Notes: generated by a model from the letters alone, not told the origin. A DNA stretch of 64,000 nt from an uncultured Candidatus Melainabacteria bacterium (GCA_934692665.1 CAKUUG010000004.1:1-64000), one strand, 5' to 3'; positions 34,488 to 43,291 are shown, counted from the first letter of the stretch. Program-made: numbers and translations.

Positions 34488-35609
34488 ATGAAGATTCCTA
34501 TAATCAATTCAAAAAGACAATACGAAACAATCGCATCGGAAGCTGAAAAAGCTGTTTTGGAAGTTATGCGTAGCGGTTCTTACATTTTGGGCGTTAATAA
34601 CAAAGAATTTGAAAAAGAAATGTGCGAATATTTGGATGTAAAACATTCTGTTGCGCTAAATTCAGGTACAGATGCTTTGCATTTGGCTTTGAGAGCACTT
34701 GATATAAAAGAAGGCGACGAAGTAATTTCAACAGCATTTACATTTGTTGCAACATCGGAATCAATCGGTATTGTTGGTGCAAAACCTGTTTTTGTTGATA
34801 TTGACCCTGATACATTCAATATTGATGCATCAAAAATCGAAGCTGCTATCACTCCAAAAACAAAAGCAATCATTCCTGTTCATTTGTATGGACAACCTTG
34901 TGATATGGATGTGATTATGGATATTGCAAAACGCCACAATCTGTATGTTATAGAAGACGCTTGCCAAGCAATCGGTGCTGAATATAAAGGCAAAAAAGTA
35001 GGTACTATAGGCGATGTTGGATGTTTTAGCTTCTATCCTACAAAAAACCTCGGTACAATGGGTGATGGCGGAATGCTTACGACAAATTCGGAATACATCA
35101 AAGACAGAGTTTTGGCTCTTAGAAACCATGGTGGTGCAGTTCGTTATCATCATGACGAAATCGGCGTTAACTCTCGTCTAGATGAAATTCAAGCTGCAAT
35201 TTTAAGAGTTAAATTGCCATATATCAACAAATGGAACAAATTAAGACGTGAACATGCTGCATATTATAACGAATTGTTCTCAAAATGTGATTTAATCCAA
35301 ACTCCAAAAGAACTAGATGGAACATATTGTGTTTATCACCAATATACAGTAAAAGTTCCAAATCGTGATGAAGTTCACAAAAAATTGGCAGAAGCAGGAA
35401 TTGGTGCAATGATTTATTATCCTATTCCTTTGCACTTGCAAAAAGTTCATGCAAAATACAATTTCAAAGAAGGAATGCTTCCTCATACAGAAAAAGACAC
35501 GACTCTTGTGTTGAGCTTGCCTATGTTTGCGGAAATTACAAAAGAAGAACAGCAAACAGTTGCAAAAACATTAATTGAAATTGTTGAAAAAATGACTGCA
35601 AAAGTTTAA
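34488..35609 (+). CDS. DegT/DnrJ/EryC1-family PLP aminotransferase
   Basis: The 373-residue enzyme shows GSYILGVNNKEFEKEMCEYL, HSVALNSGTDALHLALRAL, PVHLYGQPCDMD, VIEDACQAIGAEYKG and FSFYPTKNLGTMGDGGML with the PLP-binding Lys. Such enzymes usually transaminate UDP- or dTDP-keto-sugars for lipopolysaccharide or glycoprotein sugars. The sugar cannot be told. AAGAGGAG precedes ATG 34488; an upstream in-frame ATG at 34443 is unlikely. It has no sugar-nucleotide gene next to it and ends in a terminator. Confidence 0.9.
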   Translation: MKIPIINSKRQYETIASEAEKAVLEVMRSGSYILGVNNKEFEKEMCEYLDVKHSVALNSGTDALHLALRALDIKEGDEVISTAFTFVATSESIGIVGAKPVFVDIDPDTFNIDASKIEAAITPKTKAIIPVHLYGQPCDMDVIMDIAKRHNLYVIEDACQAIGAEYKGKKVGTIGDVGCFSFYPTKNLGTMGDGGMLTTNSEYIKDRVLALRNHGGAVRYHHDEIGVNSRLDEIQAAILRVKLPYINKWNKLRREHAAYYNELFSKCDLIQTPKELDGTYCVYHQYTVKVPNRDEVHKKLAEAGIGAMIYYPIPLHLQKVHAKYNFKEGMLPHTEKDTTLVLSLPMFAEITKEEQQTVAKTLIEIVEKMTAKV

Positions 35610-35626
35610 ATATTTTTTCATTCGCA

Positions 35627-35661
35627 AAAAAGCCTGCAAAAAAATGCGGGCTTTTTTTATC
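35627..35661 (+). terminator. Terminator after the DegT-family gene
   Basis: AAAAAGCCTGCA and TGCGGGCTTTTTT pair around an A-rich loop with one G-T pair, then a T run. Confidence 0.8.
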
Positions 35662-35738
35662 CACAAAATAAACGATTTTATATAGCGTAATTTTTCATTT
35701 ATATTATAATAATAGATATATTAAAGAGGAATTTAACA

Positions 35739-36353
35739 ATGTATGGTATAAACGAATACAAAATTTTAGACTATGTGCCAACAGTAATAGAAGCATCAAG
35801 CAGGGGCGAAAGGTCGTTCGACATCTTTTCAAGATTGTTGAGAGAAAGAATTATATTTTTGGGTTCTGAAATTGATGACGATGTTGCAAATTCGGTTGTT
35901 GCACAGTTGTTGCTTTTGGATTCGGAAAATCCTGAAAAAGATATCATGTTGTACATAAATTCTCCAGGGGGTGTTATTACAGCTGGTATGGCGATTTATG
36001 ATACAATGAAACTTATAAAAGCTGATGTTTCAACTATCTGCTTGGGTGATGCTGCTTCTATGGGAGCGTTTTTGTTGTCAGGTGGAACAAAAGGAAAACG
36101 TCTTGCATTACCAAATTCCAGAATCATGATTCACCAACCATTGGGTGGAGCAAAAGGACAAGCAACCGATATCGAAATTGAAGCAAAAGAAATTTTGAGA
36201 ATGAAATCTATGTTGAATGGGCTTCTTGCTGAACATACGGGACAAAAGCTTGAAACAATCAAAAAAGACACAGAAAGAGACAATTTCATGACTGCCCAAG
36301 AGGCTCTTGAATATGGTTTGATAGACAAAATTATCACAAAAGACCAAGTGTAA
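35739..36353 (+). CDS. clpP: ATP-dependent Clp protease proteolytic subunit
   Basis: This 204-residue protein is complete. It has SRLLRERIIFLGSEIDD, LYINSPGGVITAGMAIYDTM, the nucleophile in CLGDAASMGAFLLSGG (S108), IHQPLGGAKGQATDIEIEAK with the catalytic His (H132), and ERDNFMTAQEAL with the Asp region. Two rings of seven form the chamber; ClpX or ClpA/C partners are not in view. AAAGAGG precedes the start. No propeptide is evident. Confidence 0.97.
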   Translation: MYGINEYKILDYVPTVIEASSRGERSFDIFSRLLRERIIFLGSEIDDDVANSVVAQLLLLDSENPEKDIMLYINSPGGVITAGMAIYDTMKLIKADVSTICLGDAASMGAFLLSGGTKGKRLALPNSRIMIHQPLGGAKGQATDIEIEAKEILRMKSMLNGLLAEHTGQKLETIKKDTERDNFMTAQEALEYGLIDKIITKDQV

Positions 36354-36375
36354 AAGATTTAATATTGATATACGG

Positions 36376-36411
36376 AAAAACCTGCGAAATTTTTTGCAGG
36401 TTTTATTTTTT
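36376..36411 (+). terminator. Terminator after clpP
   Basis: AAAACCTGC and GCAGGTTTT pair around a 10-base loop, followed by ATTTTTTT. Confidence 0.8.
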
Positions 36412-36421
36412 TAAAAAGCAT

Positions 36422-36450
36422 TTGACAAATAAAAAGAACTATTTTACAAT
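36422..36450 (+). promoter_or_regulatory. trpR-trpB promoter with a possible TrpR site
   Basis: TTGACA (36422-36427) and TACAAT (36445-36450) are 17 bp apart. The spacer holds GAACTATTTTAC, which shares GAACTA and TT-AC with the E. coli trp operator core (GAACTAGTTAAC). The operator match is imperfect and only suggestive. Confidence 0.7.
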
Positions 36451-36490
36451 TGTTTCTATCAATAGTAACAAAAAGGTCAAAAATTCACTT

Positions 36491-36766
36491 ATGAAAGAGA
36501 TTTCAGCATTAATACATTCTTTAAACAATGAAAAAGAAATTGAAAAATTTCTTTATGAAATTTTGACCGAGACAGAAATTTCTACTTTATCAAAACGATG
36601 GCGTATTTTGAAATTATTAGCCCAAGAGACAACCCAACGTGAAATAGCAAACAAGCTCAATGTTAGCTTGTGCAAAGTCACCCGTGGTTCTAAAATTTTA
36701 AAAAACAAAAACGCAATCACAACAAAATTTTTGAATAAAGGAGAAAAAAATGGAAACCTTGAATAA
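36491..36766 (+). CDS. trpR: Trp repressor (TrpR) family protein
   Basis: The 91 residues match the TrpR core: FLYEILTETEISTLSKRWRI, then the helix-turn-helix TQREIANKLNVSLCKVTRGS with the invariant VTRGS, and ILKN. E. coli TrpR has the same order and length, and binds operator DNA when loaded with L-tryptophan. The start at ATG 36491 begins the conserved part; a longer frame from 36365 runs through the clpP terminator and the promoter and is rejected. It overlaps trpB by 17 bases. Tryptophan-binding Arg residues are in the expected stretch (KRWRILK). Confidence 0.88.
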   Translation: MKEISALIHSLNNEKEIEKFLYEILTETEISTLSKRWRILKLLAQETTQREIANKLNVSLCKVTRGSKILKNKNAITTKFLNKGEKNGNLE

Positions 36767-37943
36767 TATTTTACCTGACGAGAACGGATTTTTTGGCGAA
36801 TTTGGCGGACAATTCGTAAATGACGAATTGAAAGAAGAATTTAAAAAAATAGAAAAAACATTTTTGTTTTTGAAAGATGACAAAAATTTCAATGATGAAT
36901 TGAATTATTTGTTAAAAAATTATGTCGGACGACCAAGCCCTGTTTATTTTGCAAAAAATTTGTCCAAAAAATACGGAAACAAAATATTTTTAAAAAGAGA
37001 AGACTTAAATCACACAGGTGCACACAAAATCAATCATGCATTGGGTGAGATTTTGCTTGCAAAAAAAATGGGTAAAACAAAAGTAATCGCAGAAACAGGT
37101 GCAGGTCAGCATGGTGTCGCAATCGCAACAGCGGCGGCTTTAATGAATTTGGAATGCGATATTTACATGGGCGAAATTGATATTAAAAAAGAAAAACCAA
37201 ACGTCGATAGAATGAAAATTTTGGGTGCAAATGTAATTTGTGTTTCATCAGGCACTAAAGCATTAAAAGACGCTGTAGATAGTGCATTTGTTGCGTATTT
37301 GAAAGAATACAAAAGTGCAATTTATGCGATAGGTTCTGCTGTTGGGCCTCATCCGTATCCAATGATGGTTGAATATTTTCAATCTATTATTGGAAAAGAA
37401 GCAAAAAAACAATTTTTTGAACAAACAAACAAAAATCCGGATTTTGTAGTTGCTTGTGTTGGTGGCGGCTCTAATGCTATCGGATTATTTAGCGGATTTT
37501 TGAATGAAAAAGATGTAAATATTATTGGTGTAGAGCCTTTGGGAAAGGGTTCTAAAATAGGTCAAAATGCCGCAAGCATTACTTTTGGAACAACGGGGAT
37601 AATCCATGGTTTTAGATGTAATTTGCTTCAAAATGAAAAAGGTGAAATCCAAGACGCATACAGTATCGCAAGTGGGTTGGACTATCCGGGGGTAGGTCCA
37701 AAGCATTGTTATTTAAATAAAATTGGAAGAGTAAAATATGATACGATAGATGATAAAGAAGCAGTTGAAGCGTTTTATGAATTGTCATCTTTAGAAGGTA
37801 TTATTCCTGCTCTAGAAAGTTCTCATGCTGTTGCTTATGCTATAAAAATGTCAAAGAATATGAAAAACAAAAATATTTTAGTAAATCTTTCAGGCAGAGG
37901 CGACAAAGATATTGAATTTGTTTTAAATAATTACAAAAAATAA
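36750..37943 (+). CDS. trpB: Tryptophan synthase beta chain
   Basis: This 397-residue protein is of the TrpB1 class: EFGGQFVNDEL, RPSPVYFAKNLS, LNHTGAHKINHALGE with the PLP Lys K93, AETGAGQHGVAIA with the catalytic Glu, ACVGGGSNAIGLF, and SGRGDKD at the C-terminus. It condenses indole with serine. AAAGGAG precedes the start, inside trpR. trpA is not adjacent, and a terminator follows at once, so the operon is trpR-trpB only. That arrangement suits indole salvage or a trpA encoded elsewhere. Confidence 0.97.
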   Translation: METLNNILPDENGFFGEFGGQFVNDELKEEFKKIEKTFLFLKDDKNFNDELNYLLKNYVGRPSPVYFAKNLSKKYGNKIFLKREDLNHTGAHKINHALGEILLAKKMGKTKVIAETGAGQHGVAIATAAALMNLECDIYMGEIDIKKEKPNVDRMKILGANVICVSSGTKALKDAVDSAFVAYLKEYKSAIYAIGSAVGPHPYPMMVEYFQSIIGKEAKKQFFEQTNKNPDFVVACVGGGSNAIGLFSGFLNEKDVNIIGVEPLGKGSKIGQNAASITFGTTGIIHGFRCNLLQNEKGEIQDAYSIASGLDYPGVGPKHCYLNKIGRVKYDTIDDKEAVEAFYELSSLEGIIPALESSHAVAYAIKMSKNMKNKNILVNLSGRGDKDIEFVLNNYKK

Positions 37944-37981
37944 CACATCAAAATTAATTCCTTTTTATTATTTATGTCATA

Positions 37982-38010
37982 AAAAACCCCTGAACTTTTT
38001 CAGGGGTTAA
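37982..38010. terminator. Bidirectional terminator between trpB and the GH57 branching enzyme
   Basis: AACCCCTGAA and TTCAGGGGTT form a perfect 10-bp stem with a 4-base loop and A/T runs on both sides. Confidence 0.85.
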
Positions 38011-38027
38011 AGTTATATTTAATTTTG

Positions 38028-39797
38028 TTATTTTATTGCACCAAGTGCTTTAAATTCGTTTATTCTTTTTTCGCCATATAATGGAACAAGACGTTTTTCT
38101 TGTTGAGGTATCAAACCTTCATCGATAGGCAAATAAACTCTATAATCAATGTCTGCAAAGCAGTTGTCTATTGATTCAATTTCAGACAATTTCTTTTCGT
38201 CGATTGAATTGTTTTCTATCATATCTGCTATTGTTTCAAAGCGAGCAACGTGTTCTCTGAATCTGTCTGTTGCATAGTCTTTTGCTTGCCATGTTGTAAT
38301 CAAGAACGGCCAATCAGAACTTTGCAACAACAATTCTTCTCTTGCAAGTTGGTTTAAAGCACGTTTCAACAGATTGTCCGATGGAACATCTTCGTATTTT
38401 GAAACGATATCAATTATACGTTTTTCTGTTGCATGAATAATAGGCCACATCCATTCTGTCAAGTGGTTTTGCCATACCCAGAAATGTCCACCTTGTCCCC
38501 AAGATGATTCAGGAATTTGAATAGCCTCTGTTGGCGGATGAGCTGCCAAATATTCTCCGGCTGTCATCATTTCTACTTCCGGAACATATTTGTTTAATTT
38601 TTTAATTACTTGTTTAATAAATTCGATACCTTCAAACCACCAGTGTCCGTACAATTCTGTATCAAATGACACCATTACAAGACCTTCTTTGCCATTGTGA
38701 GAATTTTTGTAATCATTCAACAAATGGTAAATAAGATTTGTGTAGTGATCAGAGTTTGAATTAACTTGGTTCATTGCGAGAACTGGGTCGTAGAGCATTT
38801 TGTCGCCTAGGTCAGTAGTAGAGGAAGTAATTCTCCAGTAGTGCATACCGGAATTGCAGTCTTTTCTGTGAAATTCTCTATATACACCATCTCCTGGGTA
38901 TCCATCTGCTGCTGACCAAACTTGAAATCCTGCTCTATCGTTTCTACCCATCACGGCAACTTGTGCATCAGGTAACCAATAAGCACTATAAGTGTCATAT
39001 CCGGTTGCCTCTCTTTTTGGTAATGGTATATACTCAATATTTCCGTAAACTCCGATATTTCTACGGTTTCCGATAGAGTTTCCACCTTCTATTACGTGTG
39101 ATTCGGTGAAAAAGTATTCTATGTCATTATTCTGTAGTGTTACTTCTATAGCAGGACGCCATTTTTTCTTTCCGTCTTTTCCTGTGTATTCGTAACCTTG
39201 TCTGTATGCACATTCAGGAAGCCAGCACCCTTTTGCTTTTTTGCCAAAAAGTTTTTTTGTTGTGTCTGAACCTACTTTGAATTGTGCATTTAAGTTTGTA
39301 TCTGTTGCAAGAAGTGGTGAAAAACCGTGAGTTGCACCTGATGTTGTAATTTCTATGCAACCCAAGTCTTGCATCCTTTTGAATCCTGCAATCAAATCTT
39401 TGTTAAATTTGTTGATAAATAAATCTTTTATTCTGTTATACCAGTCAAAATAATACTTTGCCAAGTATTTCAAATGTTGACTGTGTGCGACTTCTGGGTC
39501 AGGATATCTTTCCAAATCCTCAGAAACAGCTTTTATACGTGAATCAAGATAGTCAATAAAACCTTGTTTCAAATGTTCGTCATTAAGTTGTTCTGCCAAA
39601 ATCGGAGTAATCCCAACGGTTAATTTTGCTTTGATGCCTTCGTCGTATAATTCAGAAATCATGTTTAATAATGGAACATAAGTTTCTTCCATACATTCAT
39701 ACAAGCACTCTTCCCCAAATGGCCACATTCCTGCCATTCTATAATATGGAAGGTGCGAGTGCAACATAAAAACAAATTGCCCTACTTTTTGTGTCAT
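38028..39797 (-). CDS. GH57 1,4-alpha-glucan branching enzyme
   Basis: The 589 residues match the archaeal and bacterial GH57 branching enzymes with the DUF1957 domain. Visible are FMLHSHLPYYRMAGMWPFGE, GATHGFSPLL, GCWLPECAYRQG with the nucleophile E195, and VSFDTELYGHWWFEG with the acid D379; a helical C-terminal domain of about 120 residues with LLLQSSDWPFLITT follows. It would make alpha-1,6 branches in glycogen. GGAGG lies 11 bases before the start. A second GH57 enzyme is at 20667-22910. No GlgA or GlgC is in view. Confidence 0.9.
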   Translation of the reverse strand: MTQKVGQFVFMLHSHLPYYRMAGMWPFGEECLYECMEETYVPLLNMISELYDEGIKAKLTVGITPILAEQLNDEHLKQGFIDYLDSRIKAVSEDLERYPDPEVAHSQHLKYLAKYYFDWYNRIKDLFINKFNKDLIAGFKRMQDLGCIEITTSGATHGFSPLLATDTNLNAQFKVGSDTTKKLFGKKAKGCWLPECAYRQGYEYTGKDGKKKWRPAIEVTLQNNDIEYFFTESHVIEGGNSIGNRRNIGVYGNIEYIPLPKREATGYDTYSAYWLPDAQVAVMGRNDRAGFQVWSAADGYPGDGVYREFHRKDCNSGMHYWRITSSTTDLGDKMLYDPVLAMNQVNSNSDHYTNLIYHLLNDYKNSHNGKEGLVMVSFDTELYGHWWFEGIEFIKQVIKKLNKYVPEVEMMTAGEYLAAHPPTEAIQIPESSWGQGGHFWVWQNHLTEWMWPIIHATEKRIIDIVSKYEDVPSDNLLKRALNQLAREELLLQSSDWPFLITTWQAKDYATDRFREHVARFETIADMIENNSIDEKKLSEIESIDNCFADIDYRVYLPIDEGLIPQQEKRLVPLYGEKRINEFKALGAIK

Positions 39798-40021
39798 AAT
39801 TTTATAAGCCTCCGATTTTTTAATTTATATTATATTTATATCACAAATTATAATAAAAAATAATCATTTAGAATTAGTACATGAGAATAAATTTACTAAA
39901 ATTAATATAAGTATAAAGAAGTACTATTTTAGTGCATTGTGCGAATGTTATTTTTTAATTAAATTATTTTTTAAAAAATAGCAAAAAAAATTCTTTACAG
40001 TTTTTGTACAACAAAATAGTG

Positions 40022-40050
40022 TTGTTTTTTAATAAAAAAAATGCTATCAT
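40022..40050 (+). promoter_or_regulatory. Promoter of the acidic 105-residue gene
   Basis: TTGTTT (40022-40027) and TATCAT (40045-40050) are 17 bp apart, with TGC before the -10 box. Confidence 0.55.
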
Positions 40051-40071
40051 CTATCAAAACGAGGAAAAAAT

Positions 40072-40389
40072 ATGGTAGATAACAGAGGTATCACTTCAAT
40101 TTCTGGAATGTTTAAAGCTGACAATGCTTCTGCAAACAAAATGTCAGATGAAAAGCAAGGTCAAGGCGGAGAATATTTCGCACAAGAGATGCCTGAAGAA
40201 GAAGATCAAATTCAACAAACACCATACCAAGACCGCTCTGCACAATTGAGGGCGTCATTGGATAGTCTTGCAATGATGAATGCCGGTTCTATAAATTTTA
40301 AACACATTAAATACAACAAAAAAACAAAAGAAGAAAAAGAGCAAAAAGATTCTGAAGAAGAAATAGAAGAATCAGTTTTTGATGAATAA
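40072..40389 (+). CDS. Acidic low-complexity protein, 105 residues
   Basis: A hydrophilic, disordered-looking chain with a Gln/Glu-rich middle (EMPEEEDQIQQTPYQDR), a helix (LRASLDSLAMMNAG) and a Lys/Glu tail. It has a clear promoter, an ACGAGG SD and its own terminator, so it is surely expressed. No family recognised. No signal peptide or membrane segment. Confidence 0.7.
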   Translation: MVDNRGITSISGMFKADNASANKMSDEKQGQGGEYFAQEMPEEEDQIQQTPYQDRSAQLRASLDSLAMMNAGSINFKHIKYNKKTKEEKEQKDSEEEIEESVFDE

Positions 40390-40404
40390 AATAACAAACA
40401 AAAA

Positions 40405-40441
40405 ATAAAAAAGAGATTAGTAAATTCTAATCTCTTTTTTT
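40405..40441. terminator. Bidirectional terminator
   Basis: AAGAGATTAG and CTAATCTCTT pair around a 6-base loop with A and T runs, serving the gene at 40072 and the convergent MORN-repeat gene. Confidence 0.85.
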
Positions 40442-40457
40442 AATGTAAAATTTGTGA

Positions 40458-41693
40458 TTAATCATTTTTGTTTGCGTCGATTTTTGTTCCATCCGCCAAT
40501 TTTTTGTAAACCATATTGCCATCGACATCATAGTGAATTTCTGTGCCGTCAGGATAAATTTCGTCTCTCAAATTGCCGTTCATGTTGTAGTGTTTTGTGA
40601 CTCTTTTTTCTGTTATTTCGTAGGTTACTCTACCTTTGTTATCAAAATGCTTTTCAGAAGCATCTGTATATATGTCGGTCAATTTTCCTGCTTCGTTGTA
40701 GAATTCTTTGACTCCGTCAGGAAATTCTATCATTGTCAAATTGTTTGTTTTCTTGTCATAGCGTTTTATTATGCCATCTGCTGTAATTTCATTTAACAAA
40801 TTTCCATTGGCATAGTATGTTCTTGATGAGCCATCAGGAAATTCGATACCAGTTAGTCTTCCGTCTTTTCCGTATGAAAGTCTGGGTTTGTCTAAATGTT
40901 CATGACGCATTTGTTTTGTTTCTTTAATGATTTCACCATCTTTGTCATAGAATTTTTCTGTACCACAAGGAAGGACTTTGCGACGCAATCCTCCGGCTTC
41001 ATTGTAGTATTTTTTAGTTCCATCGTGAAATTCTTCCATTACTAGTTTGCCTGTTGTTTCATCGTAACGTTTTGTTGTTCCGTCAACGAAAAGCTCACTT
41101 GCGATTTTACCGTTTTCGTGGAATATTTTTAATGTTCCATCAGGAGTTCCCAAAGAAGATAACTTGCCATTTGGTCGATATGTAAATCTGGTTTCACCGG
41201 AAGAAATGTCATAGATGCCACTGTTTTCTACTTTATACATTTTGCCGTTTCTAATAGAATATTCTTTTGCAAAATTCTTCGAGCCACTTCTTTCGCTTGA
41301 TTGCAAAACGCCTTTTTCATATACCAAACTTATATCATCACCGTCTTTTAGAGCACCTTTTACTTCGCCTGAAAAAGGTTTTCCGTTTGGATAAGTGCAA
41401 ACACCTTTTTTGATTTGGACATCACCCAAAGATGCTTTGTTGACAAATGTATTGACAGCTTTTTGCGAAGCTTCCAAATCTACTGAAGGCAATTTTGTAC
41501 TAGGTGTAGTTTTGACAAAACTATTAGAAAAAACGTTTCTTATTGCATCAAAAAGACCTATTTTCTTTGATGCAAAGCTCAAATTGTTGCTGTTGTTTAC
41601 ATATTGAGCTTCTTTTGGTACAGATTGATTGTTATTTTTTGCTTTTGCTGTTTGATAAGAATAATTTGAAAAATTGTTGACGGCATGAATCAT
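40458..41693 (-). CDS. YwqK/MORN-repeat protein with SFAS-type N-terminal tag
   Basis: The 411 residues start MIHAVNNFSNYSYQ, with NNLSFASKK near residue 37. From about residue 120 to the end there are roughly a dozen beta-hairpin units of about 20 residues following the pattern F-x-D-G-x-x-K-x-Y-x-x-x-G-x-L (EFHDGTKKYYNEAGGL, EFPDGVKEFYNEAGKL, EIYPDGTEIHYDVDGNM). This is the repeat of the YwqK antitoxin family and of MORN-like proteins. AGGAAAG precedes ATG 41693. It lies 84 bases downstream of the membrane gene of the toxin-like locus on the same strand; a shared role is possible but unproven. Confidence 0.7.
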   Translation of the reverse strand: MIHAVNNFSNYSYQTAKAKNNNQSVPKEAQYVNNSNNLSFASKKIGLFDAIRNVFSNSFVKTTPSTKLPSVDLEASQKAVNTFVNKASLGDVQIKKGVCTYPNGKPFSGEVKGALKDGDDISLVYEKGVLQSSERSGSKNFAKEYSIRNGKMYKVENSGIYDISSGETRFTYRPNGKLSSLGTPDGTLKIFHENGKIASELFVDGTTKRYDETTGKLVMEEFHDGTKKYYNEAGGLRRKVLPCGTEKFYDKDGEIIKETKQMRHEHLDKPRLSYGKDGRLTGIEFPDGSSRTYYANGNLLNEITADGIIKRYDKKTNNLTMIEFPDGVKEFYNEAGKLTDIYTDASEKHFDNKGRVTYEITEKRVTKHYNMNGNLRDEIYPDGTEIHYDVDGNMVYKKLADGTKIDANKND

Positions 41694-41773
41694 AATAAAC
41701 ACTTTCCTTTCTTTTCATTTTTTACAAGTACGGTAGATGTTTAATTTTGATATCTTTTTATACAATTTTTACA

Positions 41774-42366
41774 AAAGTTAATAATTCTTACTTTTTTTCA
41801 GATATTTTTTGTATAAATCTATGTAAAATTCTTTGCTGAAGAAATACCCGATTTGTTTAAATGGGATTGGAATTTTTTTGGTTACAAAATTAAAGAAAAG
41901 AAAAATTATGTATGAAGGAAGTATTGTAAGTGCAATATCCATCCCACCCGCTTCATCTGCATCATAATTTAATTTAAACGTATGCAGATTCAAATAAGAA
42001 AAATAATAATAAGCATAACTTATTAATAACAAACACAAAAAGCTCTTCCAAAATTTAAGTTTGGAAAAATACTTAAGTATCCCACATAATTTTGCAATAA
42101 CATAAGTATTAAACACAAAACAAACAATGCCAAATATTATAAAAGCAAATATATCTATTCCATTACCTGTAGGTTCAGGATTCAAAAAAGCATCAATTTT
42201 AGAAAAACAATTTACGGCAACTCCCATTATAGGACCTGTAATGTATTCAAATATAAACAGTGCAAGCTCTCTCATCACAACAAGAAAAATTAAAGAACGA
42301 ATTATTCCTTCTAATAAAATTTTTTGTTTGTCTGTTAAATTTAGTTCCATATTTCATCCAATATAT
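41774..42366 (-). repeat. Inverted repeat, left copy (membrane gene A and toxin 3' codons)
   Basis: This pairs with 43450-44034 in opposite orientation. About the first 100 bases (from ATATATTGG) and last 125 bases of each copy are identical by eye; the core between them differs. The repeat includes the last seven codons of the toxin-like gene. Confidence 0.85.
41778..42350 (-). CDS. Four-helix membrane protein, putative immunity protein (copy A)
   Basis: The 190-residue protein has four hydrophobic segments: about 11-47, 66-91, 101-119 and 137-155 (ILLEGIIRSLIFLVV, AFIIFGIVCFVFNTYVI, SFLCLLLISYAYYYF, ILPSYIIFLFFNFV), and a basic C-terminal tail. Its ATG lies within the last codons of the toxin-like gene (10-base overlap), so the two are translated together. 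It is about 85 percent identical to copy B at 43466-44035. An adjacent, co-translated, duplicated membrane protein is the usual look of toxin immunity; this is inference. The family is unknown to me. Confidence 0.75.
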   Translation of the reverse strand: MELNLTDKQKILLEGIIRSLIFLVVMRELALFIFEYITGPIMGVAVNCFSKIDAFLNPEPTGNGIDIFAFIIFGIVCFVFNTYVIAKLCGILKYFSKLKFWKSFLCLLLISYAYYYFSYLNLHTFKLNYDADEAGGMDIALTILPSYIIFLFFNFVTKKIPIPFKQIGYFFSKEFYIDLYKKYLKKSKNY

Positions 42367-43291
42367 CTTTTGGTATTATTATATCATGGATTGTGAAAAA
42401 TGGTTTTAGAACACCTTTTTCCATTTGGCTAGCTCCGGCTCTAATCAATTTGCTTTTTTCATTTTTATTAAAATCATAAGTATCATACATTTTGATATGC
42501 AGGTTACCTTTTTCATCCAGAAAAATATTTCTAAAATCAGCTTTTCCTATTGCATTGTGAAAATTATTTTTTAGACCAAGTCCCATTTTGTTGTGTTCCG
42601 GAAATCCGGCTGAAAATTCTCCTTTTTGTAAAATTTCTTGTTTGTGACTTTTAACCATATTCAAAAAATCTTCGTTTTGGATTAGTCTTTTGACCGGTTC
42701 TGAATTTGGTTTGAAATAATAACCTTTGATTTTATTTATATCAAAATTGTAATCTTTAAATTGTTGGGATATTTTTTCTTTTAAATATTTTTTTTCAGAT
42801 TCCACTTTTGAATCATTGTAATTGTCTAATGAAATTGTGTCTTTAATATAATTTCTATCTTTCATATCAATACCATGAGCCAAATCTAACATACCTGCCC
42901 CATCAAGTCCTGCAATTACTTTAGCAAACAAATCTAAATGTTCATAATTTTTCCCGATAATTGATTCTATTCTTTCTTGAGTTACGTATTTTTTTCCTAA
43001 TTTTTTAATCTTTTCTTTTGCAAGTTTTTTAAGCTCATCTATTGGAGCATACAAAACCTTCGCCGGAGTCGTTACATCTTTTAGGATATTCAAAAGATGG
43101 CTTCTGTATTCTTCTTTAGATTTTACTTTTTTAGATAATTTGCCATATAAAATATCTGCAGGTGATTGTTTTGTTTCAGTTTTTTCAATTCTACCCTTCA
43201 AAACACCTTCGCTATCGGTGTTGCTTTCTCCATCACTAAATGTAAATCTTCCTATTCTGTCACGTGGATGTTTACTTTCGTCCCAAGTCAT
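42341..43291 (-). CDS. Phage/polymorphic-toxin-like protein with HPRDRIGRFT motif
   Basis: The 316 residues begin MTWDESKHPRDRIGRFTFSD, the W-x-E-x-x-HPRD-x-x-G-x-F-T signature common at domain joints of phage minor head (MuF-type) proteins and their toxin fusions. Helical, Lys-rich residues 40-150 follow. The C-terminal section (LHIKMYDTYDFNKNEKSKL, then a final IIIPKDILDEIWN) has a D-x-YDFN pattern seen in effector-like domains, unnamed to me. AAGGAGG sets the start at 43291; the frame can open at 43315. The last seven codons are part of the inverted repeat and overlap the membrane gene. No phage gene is nearby. Toxin activity is inference. Confidence 0.6.
   Translation of the reverse strand: MTWDESKHPRDRIGRFTFSDGESNTDSEGVLKGRIEKTETKQSPADILYGKLSKKVKSKEEYRSHLLNILKDVTTPAKVLYAPIDELKKLAKEKIKKLGKKYVTQERIESIIGKNYEHLDLFAKVIAGLDGAGMLDLAHGIDMKDRNYIKDTISLDNYNDSKVESEKKYLKEKISQQFKDYNFDINKIKGYYFKPNSEPVKRLIQNEDFLNMVKSHKQEILQKGEFSAGFPEHNKMGLGLKNNFHNAIGKADFRNIFLDEKGNLHIKMYDTYDFNKNEKSKLIRAGASQMEKGVLKPFFTIHDIIIPKDILDEIWN

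Noticed and set aside
36365..36490. N-terminal extension of trpR
   Set aside because: It crosses the clpP terminator and the trpR promoter, and has no match to TrpR.
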